Origin: DAOUMU01 sp034409055
GTDB taxonomy: Bacteria > Chloroflexota > Anaerolineae > 4572-78 > J111
Reading direction: 5' to 3'
Length of the DNA stretch: 8,616 bases
Assembly: GCA_034409055.1 (NCBI GenBank)
Contig: DAOUMU010000003.1
Coordinates: 1 to 8,616, forward strand
The position numbers and the translations under genes are program-made. Below, one piece after another: positions 1-3,958 of this stretch (position 1 is the stretch's first letter; every line of letters begins with the position of its first letter). A model generated the notes under the pieces. It had not been told where the DNA came from. It ran no database searches and saw only the letters and a program-made list of their open reading frames with translations.

Positions 1-7
1 ACTCAGT

Positions 8-102
8 CTCAGTACATCCAAATTTGCTCTAGCTGGACCACAGTCCAGCGGCCAAAACGCGGACTGTGGTCCGCTCCGAGCTTGAAAATTGGATCTACTG
101 AG
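8..102. repeat. Long imperfect inverted repeat (hairpin or MITE-like)
   Basis: Two arms pair over nearly the whole stretch. The core is a perfect 12-bp inverted repeat, GGACCACAGTCC (35-46) against GGACTGTGGTCC (61-72). Outer segments also pair: CTCAGTA (8-14) with TACTGAG (96-102), ATCCAA (16-21) with TTGGAT (89-94), and GCTC (26-29) with GAGC (78-81), with small bulges. It lies 3' of the leftward hemerythrin gene and could act as a strong transcript end, although no clear T-run follows on the minus strand. A dispersed non-coding repeat is equally possible. Confidence 0.6.
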
Positions 103-155
103 TCTCTTTATCTGCGTGCAACTTCCCAATGGGCGGAGCATTCTGCTTGTTTAAC

Positions 156-551
156 TCACTTCTCTACACATGGACGAAGTTGAGTATCCACCCGTAGAAC
201 GTGATTCACAAGCCACTTTTCCAATTCTATGTAAGTCTTGCTTACCAGATTCGGGGTCATGGTTCCTTCTTGCCATTGTGTGTAGAACTGACCGAATGTG
301 TTAATAAATTCGGCATGAGCCTGTTTATTTTTGGCTGCAATCGGACATTTGTATTCATTCATACACTTCTCTTCCTGCCCGAAATGCCAGGTTACATAGA
401 ACTGGAGAAAATCTAAAATTTCACCTGCGGTTTCTCTGGCTGTCATTTCAGACATCGCCTCGGAAAAATCGTTGAACTTCTGGAAAAGCATTTTGTGCTG
501 TTCATCAATTATCGGTATCCCAGTACTCATAGAATCGTCCCAAATAATCAT
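156..551 (-). CDS. Bacteriohemerythrin (one His ligand replaced by Asn)
   Basis: A 131-aa single-domain hemerythrin, a cytoplasmic four-helix bundle that normally binds O2 at a di-iron centre. Visible ligands are H19 (in IIDEQH), H56 and E60 (HFGQE, the HxxxE motif), H79, and H117 with D122 (HVLRVD, the HxxxxD motif). The usual HxxxH of the third helix reads N75-KQA-H79, so one of seven canonical ligands is Asn (codon AAT, one base from CAT). The start is ATG at 551 because AGGAG lies about 6 nt before it. A longer reading from 638 would add 29 residues with no hemerythrin similarity. The length is typical of the family. Its promoter lies at 666-695 and no gene shares its transcript in the window. 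Likely roles are O2 sensing, storage or delivery. The family call is secure, but the effect of N75 is unknown and it may mark a natural subfamily. Confidence 0.93.
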   Translation of the reverse strand: MIIWDDSMSTGIPIIDEQHKMLFQKFNDFSEAMSEMTARETAGEILDFLQFYVTWHFGQEEKCMNEYKCPIAAKNKQAHAEFINTFGQFYTQWQEGTMTPNLVSKTYIELEKWLVNHVLRVDTQLRPCVEK

Positions 552-665
552 TTTCACTCCTGATATTATCGATTTTGCAGGTGGCCGATACCAAAACCAC
601 CGATTTGATAAAACTTCGGATTGCAACCAGCCGCCCAACAGTTATTGATATACCCCTTACATAAT

Positions 666-695
666 AGTATACCGCATATTCACAACCCTGTGCAA
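666..695 (-). promoter_or_regulatory. Sigma70-type promoter of the hemerythrin gene
   Basis: Read on the minus strand, TTGCAC (690-695) and TATACT (666-671) are separated by 18 nt. This predicts a start near 660 and an untranslated leader of about 110 nt before the ATG at 551. No operator-like palindrome is evident in it. Confidence 0.55.
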
Positions 696-796
696 GCTCA
701 AATGCCAATTCCGAAATCACCGCCCTCTCCCTCGTTCCTCTTCTTCCGGCCACGCCGAAACCAAAACGCTCCACACCCCCTTCCAACCAAATCCCC

Positions 797-828
797 TTAT
801 TGTTGCTAATGAGCAACAATAATTTTTT
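797..828 (+). terminator. Terminator-like hairpin on the plus strand
   Basis: An 11-bp perfect stem (797-807 with 812-822, loop AATG) is followed directly by six T (823-828), the shape of a rho-independent terminator read rightward. The stem is AT-rich, with the GC pairs clustered near the loop. There is no rightward gene upstream in the window, so it may block antisense transcription, serve an unseen transcript, or be a simple palindrome. Confidence 0.5.
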
Positions 829-889
829 GTCTTAGCACGTTTGTTCATTGTTGACAATCAACTTCACTCTCAAGAATTCAAAATGGCAC

Positions 890-936
890 ACTGGAAAACT
901 GACGGGGTGTGTCAGGCACTTCGTCAGTTTTCCAGT
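890..936 (-). terminator. 15-bp inverted repeat 3' of the 56-aa gene
   Basis: ACTGGAAAACTGACG (890-904) and CGTCAGTTTTCCAGT (922-936) form a perfect 15-bp stem with a 17-nt loop. It begins 22 nt past the stop codon of the leftward 56-aa gene, where a transcript end is expected. On the minus strand the tail reads GTGCCATTTT, so the T-run is short and displaced. It could be a weak intrinsic terminator or an mRNA 3'-end stabiliser. Confidence 0.5.
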
Positions 937-958
937 CTCTGCTGGCCAGACACCATTC

Positions 959-1129
959 CTAATTTTTAACTGTGCTCTGGCTATGGGGCTTTGACCGATT
1001 GGCCTCCAACTTGGTCACGCGCTCTGCCAGGGCCATGATCCACAGCAGAATCTGGCCGATGGCCTGTTCCACAGTCACTTCCTCGCGTGCCCATTTCTGG
1101 ACCAACTCCGGTAAGGGATACTTTTTCAT
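959..1129 (-). CDS. Small protein of unknown function, 56 aa
   Basis: I do not recognise a named family. It starts at ATG 1129 behind a near-ideal AAGGAGG site about 4 nt upstream, which makes it a credible gene despite its size. An upstream in-frame extension to 1225 has no ribosome-binding site and would run through the promoter/hairpin block. The protein begins MKKYPLPELVQKW and then carries a probable amphipathic helix (about residues 17-45, ending ERVTKLEANR) whose heptad-like hydrophobics suggest self-association or a partner. The tail is polar. It has no signal peptide and no Cys. It lies downstream of the HTH gene on the same strand, but a separate strong promoter (1216-1244) with an operator-like palindrome precedes it. 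Regulated expression is therefore likely, perhaps by the adjacent HTH protein. A toxin-antitoxin role is possible but no toxin motif is visible. Confidence 0.7.
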   Translation of the reverse strand: MKKYPLPELVQKWAREEVTVEQAIGQILLWIMALAERVTKLEANRSKPHSQSTVKN

Positions 1130-1142
1130 GATGCCTCCTTTC

Positions 1143-1172
1143 TTGACAAGATAACACGAATACGTGTATAAT
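1143..1172 (+). promoter_or_regulatory. Consensus promoter pointing right, antisense to the HTH gene
   Basis: TTGACA (1143-1148) and TATAAT (1167-1172) are both perfect sigma70 boxes with an 18-nt spacer. The palindrome ACACG-AATA-CGTGT (1154-1167) fills the spacer and touches the -10 box, so a bound repressor would block polymerase. The predicted start is near 1179. The transcript would open with the 1183-1207 hairpin and then run antisense through the HTH gene. No rightward coding gene follows. Confidence 0.6.
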
Positions 1173-1182
1173 AGATTAAAAT

Positions 1183-1207
1183 TTAAGTGAGCTACGAGCT
1201 CACTTAA
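1183..1207. repeat. Central hairpin between the two facing promoters
   Basis: TTAAGTGAGCT (1183-1193) and AGCTCACTTAA (1197-1207) are perfect 11-bp arms around ACG. The predicted starts of the two facing promoters (about 1179 and 1209) fall just outside it. Each transcript would therefore begin with essentially the same 5' stem-loop. Confidence 0.7.
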
Positions 1208-1215
1208 CAATAGAT

Positions 1216-1244
1216 ATATTAACACGTTTTCGTGTTAATGTCAA
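1216..1244 (-). promoter_or_regulatory. Strong promoter and operator of the 56-aa gene
   Basis: On the minus strand TTGACA (1239-1244) and TAATAT (1216-1221) are separated by exactly 17 nt. A perfect palindrome with 9-bp arms, ATTAACACG (1218-1226) and CGTGTTAAT (1231-1239), covers the spacer and touches both boxes. Its core ACACG-N4-CGTGT matches the palindrome in the opposing promoter. The -35 box sits only 3 nt past the HTH stop codon. The predicted start is near 1209 and leaves a leader of about 80 nt that contains the central hairpin. Confidence 0.7.
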
Positions 1245-1247
1245 GAG

Positions 1248-1742
1248 TCAATTTTTATTTGTGGAATCTGTGTCGTAGGGGAAGCCGACTTCCTCGGCGA
1301 CCATTTGCAGCAGCTTGCCCATCGAGCGGCGGGCGGTGTGGTGGCCCACTTCCCAATCGCTGACAGTTTGCTGGCGGACGGCCAGCCGATCGGCCAGTTC
1401 TTGTTGGGTCCAGCCGGTAAATTCGCGCAGGGCCTTAATCTGCGCCCCGGTCCAGCTTTGAGATTTACGGATGGGAGTCACCCGGTAGGTAATCCGATCT
1501 GGACGAAAGACAACCAGCTTGTCGGCAAAATTCACATCGTCGACCAGCCAACCGGCCTCCTGCCAGGCCTGGGCATGAGGCGTTTGGCTGTTGGCCCACC
1601 AGGCCCGCGTGGTCAGGGCGCTGGGAGGTAGAGACTTGCCCAGGATGGTTTCAACTTCGGCAAAGCTCAATTCGATCAGCCCAGAGTCCGGTTGCTGCTG
1701 CAGGTATTCAAAAAGGGGGTAATACTTACTTTTAGGCGACAT
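1248..1742 (-). CDS. DUF7662-like / XRE-type helix-turn-helix regulator
   Basis: A 164-aa cytoplasmic protein with two parts. Residues about 5-80 (KYYPLFEYLQ, RAWWANS, AWQEAGW, LVVFR) resemble the small domain that I recall being called DUF7662, often seen in phage, mobile or defence-like settings. Residues about 98-154 are a Cro/C1-type HTH: ALREFTGWTQQELADRL, then the recognition helix around VRQQTVSDWEVG. It starts at ATG 1742 with AGAGGA about 6 nt upstream. The promoter region holds a -10 box TATAAT (1771-1776) and a 10-bp inverted repeat around it, consistent with autoregulation. The gene is followed on the same strand by the operator-bearing promoter block and the 56-aa gene, for which it is the obvious candidate regulator. 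The HTH call is secure and the N-terminal domain name is less so. No toxin partner is recognised. Confidence 0.85.
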   Translation of the reverse strand: MSPKSKYYPLFEYLQQQPDSGLIELSFAEVETILGKSLPPSALTTRAWWANSQTPHAQAWQEAGWLVDDVNFADKLVVFRPDRITYRVTPIRKSQSWTGAQIKALREFTGWTQQELADRLAVRQQTVSDWEVGHHTARRSMGKLLQMVAEEVGFPYDTDSTNKN

Positions 1743-1751
1743 TTATCTTCC

Positions 1752-1798
1752 TCTATCTTCACATAATATTATTATAACACAACTTGGCTGAAGATAGA
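1752..1798 (-). promoter_or_regulatory. HTH-gene promoter flanked by a 10-bp inverted repeat
   Basis: TCTATCTTCA (1752-1761) and TGAAGATAGA (1789-1798) are perfect 10-bp arms around a consensus -10 TATAAT on the minus strand (1771-1776). A partial third copy, TTATCTTC (1743-1750), sits beside the start codon. No good -35 is seen at the usual spacing. The arrangement suits binding by a dimeric or looping regulator, possibly the HTH protein itself, but differs from the ACACG palindromes near the 56-aa gene. Confidence 0.5.
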
Positions 1799-1806
1799 AG
1801 CAAACG

Positions 1807-1857
1807 AAAGACCAGGGACGAATGACCAACTTTATTCGTCGTTCGTCGTTGGTCTTT
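1807..1857 (-). repeat. Nested inverted repeats after the kinase-like gene
   Basis: AAAGACCA (1807-1814) pairs with TGGTCTTT (1850-1857), and inside it GACGAAT (1817-1823) pairs with ATTCGTC (1834-1840). An alternative fold pairs GACCAAC (1824-1830) with GTTGGTC (1848-1854). Lying 16 nt past the leftward kinase-like stop codon, it may end that transcript. The minus-strand tail is only loosely T-rich. Confidence 0.4.
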
Positions 1858-1873
1858 GGACAAATTCTATTCG

Positions 1874-2635
1874 TTAAGATTCGTTTGTTACATTATGGAC
1901 CGGCAATCTTAAGTAAAAGATGGTGCCGAAGTTCTCATCATTCTCTACCCAAACCCGGCCATTGTGCTTTTCGGCCAGGCGCTGGGTGAGGGGTAACTCC
2001 AGGCCACCCTGGCCCAAATGACTACGACCGGCCGCGTCAATATGCACAATAAGCTCAAAAAGTTCTGCCGCGTGTTCGGCTGACAGGGTTAACCCGTCAA
2101 TGCCGACCTGGACGGTCGTTTCTTGGCCATCACTTTTGGCGGTAATGGTCACCCGGCCCGTTTTCTTCCTCTGAAAACCGAACCGCACCAAGCTCATAAT
2201 CATTTGCTCAATCCGGCTGTGGTCCCCCCAGAGCGGTGGAAGCGTGTCCGGTACCTTGGCCACCAATTCAACCTGCTCCGGCTTGTTTGTGCCAAAATCA
2301 AAGGTGACGATGTTTTTAATGATTTGGCTCAAGTCCACGGTTTGGAACTCAAAATTCAGCCGGTTGGCTTCTAATTTACTCAGATCAACCACGTTGTTTA
2401 TCAACCGCAGGAGATTTTGGGCGCTCTGATAAATGGCGGCAATATCTGCTTCCTGGTTTTCGTTTAAAGGCCCTTCAATTCCCTCCAGTAGTAATTCAGC
2501 AAACCCCAAAATTGAATTCAGGGGGCCACGTAGGTCGTGCGAAAGGTGATAGACCTCCAAAGGCTGCCGGGATGTGTCGGTCGTTTGTTGTTGTAGCCCA
2601 AATGATTTTTGAGGCTCGGGTCCAGACTCTGTCAT
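1874..2635 (-). CDS. Soluble histidine-kinase-like protein with degenerate ATP-binding domain
   Basis: A 253-aa protein without membrane segments. Residues about 26-92 are a HisKA dimerisation domain with phospho-acceptor H33 in LSHDLRGPLNSILGF. Residues about 135-246 align with a HATPase_c domain that has lost its key residues. The N-box Asn is F152 (SLVRFGF), the G1 motif DxGxG reads IDGLT with Ile at the adenine-binding Asp, and G2 GLGL reads GLEL. The C-terminal fold cues (EKHNGRVWVEN, FGTIFYLRLP) remain. It therefore probably does not bind ATP normally and may be a phosphotransfer or scaffold protein fed by another kinase. The start is ATG 2635, with AAAGGA 7 nt upstream. A TTG at 2641 is too close to that site. 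It has no cognate regulator beside it. The frame is intact, so it is not simply a decaying pseudogene. Confidence 0.8.
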   Translation of the reverse strand: MTESGPEPQKSFGLQQQTTDTSRQPLEVYHLSHDLRGPLNSILGFAELLLEGIEGPLNENQEADIAAIYQSAQNLLRLINNVVDLSKLEANRLNFEFQTVDLSQIIKNIVTFDFGTNKPEQVELVAKVPDTLPPLWGDHSRIEQMIMSLVRFGFQRKKTGRVTITAKSDGQETTVQVGIDGLTLSAEHAAELFELIVHIDAAGRSHLGQGGLELPLTQRLAEKHNGRVWVENDENFGTIFYLRLPVHNVTNES

Positions 2636-2675
2636 AAACAATTCCTTTCAACTATAAAAAATCTTTTCATAATTC

Positions 2676-2704
2676 ATTCTACCACAGGCCTGTCTAATTC
2701 TCAA
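2676..2704 (-). promoter_or_regulatory. Promoter of the kinase-like gene, with ACAGGCCTGT palindrome
   Basis: On the minus strand TTGAGA (2699-2704) and TAGAAT (2676-2681) are 17 nt apart, each one mismatch from consensus. The 10-bp perfect palindrome ACAGGCCTGT (2684-2693) occupies the spacer and could be a repressor site. The -35 box abuts that of the tRNA promoter on the other strand. Confidence 0.55.
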
Positions 2705-2733
2705 TTGACTTTAAGTCATTCCTCTGCTAAAAT
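2705..2733 (+). promoter_or_regulatory. Promoter of the tRNA-Ser pair
   Basis: TTGACT (2705-2710) and TAAAAT (2728-2733) have a 17-nt spacer, giving a start near 2740, about 12 nt before the first tRNA. It diverges back-to-back from the kinase-like promoter. Confidence 0.65.
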
Positions 2734-2751
2734 AAGGCTTACTCGAACGTT

Positions 2752-2841
2752 GGAGGGATGGCAGAGTGGTCGATTGCGGTGGTCTTGAAAACCACTGAGG
2801 CTGCAAGGTCTCCGGGGGTTCGAATCCCTCTCCCTCCGCCA
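2752..2841 (+). tRNA. trnS: tRNA-Ser (anticodon UGA)
   Basis: The 90-nt gene has acceptor stem GGAGGGA (2752-2758) with TCCCTCC (2831-2837), discriminator G and encoded CCA. The anticodon stem GTGGT/ACCAC (2779-2783/2791-2795) encloses CTTGAAA, giving anticodon TGA at 2786-2788, which reads UCA and related Ser codons. A long variable arm (class II tRNA) and a GGTTCGAATCC T-loop confirm Ser. Confidence 0.96.
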
Positions 2842-2860
2842 GAGGCAATTAGCTTGATCA

Positions 2861-2950
2861 GGGGAGGTGCCAGAGTGGACGATTGGGGCCGCCTGCTAAG
2901 TGGTTGTCGGGGCGACTCGACCGTGGGTTCGAATCCCACCCTCCCCGCCA
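2861..2950 (+). tRNA. trnS: tRNA-Ser (anticodon GCU)
   Basis: The 90-nt gene has acceptor stem GGGGAGG (2861-2867) with CCTCCCC (2940-2946), discriminator G and encoded CCA. The anticodon loop CTGCTAA (2893-2899) carries GCT at 2895-2897, reading AGC/AGU. The long variable arm fits tRNA-Ser. It lies 19 nt after the UGA tRNA and is presumably co-transcribed with it, so the two together cover both serine codon boxes. Confidence 0.96.
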
Positions 2951-2951
2951 C

Positions 2952-2988
2952 ATCGACCGTCTTTGTTTATAAAGGCGGTCGATTTGTT
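2952..2988 (+). terminator. Rho-independent terminator after the tRNA genes
   Basis: A 13-bp stem (2952-2964 with 2971-2983, one G-T pair) with a 6-nt loop is followed by TTTGTT. It lies just after the second tRNA's CCA end. Confidence 0.8.
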
Positions 2989-3184
2989 ATAACCATCCTG
3001 CAACGAGAGCATCCGTCCGATCTGTGGGGGGGGTGTCATCTGGAGCATATAACTGCCAACTCTGCCTCTCGTTTGTTTTGGCTTGGTCGATAATTCTCCT
3101 GACTTTCTTCGACTTACCCGCCGCTTTTGCCGGTATAAATGTGTCCGATCATTAATTACTGTGGATATTTTTGATGAAAAAATT

Positions 3185-3241
3185 TTCATTAAAAATTCAT
3201 TGACCTTTAATCAACCACGACTATGCTCTATCGTGTATAAT
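3185..3241 (+). promoter_or_regulatory. Three TTCAT-type boxes at 11-bp period plus -10 box
   Basis: TTCAT (3185-3189), TTCAT (3196-3200) and TTAAT (3207-3211) recur every 11 bp, the spacing used by OmpR/PhoB-family regulators that bind direct repeats on one DNA face. A consensus TATAAT follows at 3236-3241 without a good -35, typical of an activator-dependent promoter. The closely matching block at 5650-5676 suggests the same regulator binds both, so autoregulation is likely. Confidence 0.6.
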
Positions 3242-3277
3242 TTGTGTTATCGTCAGTAGATTCGGCAGGTTTTGATT

Positions 3278-3958
3278 ATGCGTGTCTTGGTGGTAGAAGA
3301 CGAAAAACGAATTGCCAGATTTCTAAAAAAAGGCCTGGAAGAGGAGAGCTATGCCGTAGATGTGGCCACCGATGGCCCGTCCGCTCTGGATTGGGTGGCC
3401 GGAGCTCAATATGATGTCATTTTACTGGATATTATGTTACCTGGATTGAATGGTTTTGAAGTCTGTCGCATCCTCCGTGAGCGTGGTGTGGCCACCCCGA
3501 TCCTCATGCTCACTGCTCGTGATGAGGTAGATGACCGGGTAACCGGTCTGGATGTTGGGGCTGATGACTATTTACCCAAACCTTTTGCTTTTAAGGAGTT
3601 GCTAGCACGTATTCGGGCCTTGACCCGTCGAATGACGACCGTAGCCACTCCCAGCACCACTTTACAGTTAGCTGACTTAAGCCTGGATACCATTACTCAC
3701 CAGGCCAGACGGGGCAGCCGTGAGATAGAACTTACACCCAAAGAGTATGCCTTGTTGGAATATCTCTTGCGCAATGCCCGTCGCCCTCTAAGCCGTACCC
3801 TCATCCGGGAACATATCTGGGGATATGATTATTATGGCGCCTCCAATGTGGTGGATGTTTACGTGCGTCATCTACGCCAGAAGCTGGAGGCTAATGGCGA
3901 ACCTCCTCTCATTCACACTGTGCGTGGTGTAGGCTACAGAATAGACGATCCAGAATGA
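3278..3958 (+). CDS. OmpR/PhoB-family response regulator
   Basis: A 226-aa cytoplasmic transcription factor. Residues 1-120 are a receiver domain with acidic pocket E7/D8, phospho-acceptor D51 (LLDIMLPG), T79 and K101 (DYLPKPF). Residues about 130-226 are the winged-helix DNA-binding domain (ELTPKEYALLEYLL, VVDVYVRHLRQKL, HTVRGVGYRI). It resembles the CusR/CopR-like branch, but that does not establish the signal. It starts at ATG 3278 with GGCAGG about 8 nt upstream. A TTG six bases earlier is in frame but less likely. The stop overlaps the kinase start as ATGA, so the two are translationally coupled and form a cognate pair. Candidate binding sites are the 11-bp-period TTCAT boxes before this gene and before the coiled-coil operon. 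All phosphorylation residues are intact. Confidence 0.95.
   Translation: MRVLVVEDEKRIARFLKKGLEEESYAVDVATDGPSALDWVAGAQYDVILLDIMLPGLNGFEVCRILRERGVATPILMLTARDEVDDRVTGLDVGADDYLPKPFAFKELLARIRALTRRMTTVATPSTTLQLADLSLDTITHQARRGSREIELTPKEYALLEYLLRNARRPLSRTLIREHIWGYDYYGASNVVDVYVRHLRQKLEANGEPPLIHTVRGVGYRIDDPE

Larger units (their letters stand above)
552..958. other. Gene-free stretch between hemerythrin and the 56-aa gene
   Basis: These 407 bases hold the hemerythrin leader and promoter (552-695), a pyrimidine-rich stretch around 715-785, an AT-rich hairpin with a T-run (797-828), and a 15-bp-arm hairpin just after the 56-aa gene (890-936). Short open frames on both strands here lack ribosome-binding sites and family resemblance. 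I see no convincing gene. Confidence 0.6.
1141..1246. repeat. Imperfect ~105-bp inverted repeat containing two facing promoters
   Basis: Read inward from each end, the two arms share the same ordered parts: TCTTGACA, then AACACGAA-N-ACGTGT, then a TAATA-type -10 box, then an A/T-rich stretch, then TTAAGTGAGCT, meeting at the centre ACG (1194-1196). The left arm is 1141-1193 and the right arm is 1246-1197 on the minus strand. The arms differ by a few substitutions and short indels, which suggests an old inverted duplication or a small mobile repeat. The block fills nearly the whole gap between the HTH gene (stop at 1248) and the 56-aa gene (start at 1129). Confidence 0.75.
2951..3277. other. 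Gene-free stretch between the tRNAs and the response regulator
   Basis: These 327 bases hold the tRNA terminator (2952-2988), about 180 bases in which I see no gene or clear signal, and the response-regulator control region (about 3174-3241). A palindrome ATGAAAA-AA-TTTTCAT (3174-3189) adds an inverted TTCAT copy next to the direct repeats. Confidence 0.6.

Noticed and set aside
621..809. 62-aa plus-strand open frame ending inside the 797-828 hairpin
   Set aside because: It is Pro/Ser-rich from pyrimidine-rich DNA, has no Shine-Dalgarno site, and lies antisense to the hemerythrin promoter.
505..819. 104-aa minus-strand open frame upstream of and overlapping the hemerythrin start
   Set aside because: It has no ribosome-binding site, its composition looks random, it overlaps the hemerythrin promoter and leader, and its start lies inside the 797-828 hairpin.
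1141..1246. CRISPR or attachment-site interpretation of the repeated motifs
   Set aside because: The motifs are inverted, not regularly direct-repeated with spacers, and no integrase or cas gene is present.
1305..1631. 108-aa plus-strand open frame opposite the HTH gene, lying downstream of the antisense promoter
   Set aside because: Considered because a consensus promoter points at it, but it has no ribosome-binding site and a frame-shadow composition. An antisense RNA is more plausible than a protein.
2666..2677. Two TTCAT copies in the kinase-like leader as another regulator site
   Set aside because: They are 7 bp apart, not 11, and lie downstream of the promoter on the opposite strand.
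2758..3093. 111-aa plus-strand open frame through both tRNAs
   Set aside because: It is a read-through of tRNA sequence (AEWSIAVVLKTTEAARSPGVRIP is the familiar tRNA-Ser artefact).
2739..3189. Minus-strand open frames opposite the tRNAs (containing GGRGIRTPGDLA and similar)
   Set aside because: This is the classic false protein produced by reading the antisense of tRNA-Ser genes.
3197..3241. A sigma70 -35 at TTGACC (3200-3205) for the regulator promoter
   Set aside because: The spacer to TATAAT would be 30 nt, too long. The TTCAT boxes explain the sequence better.
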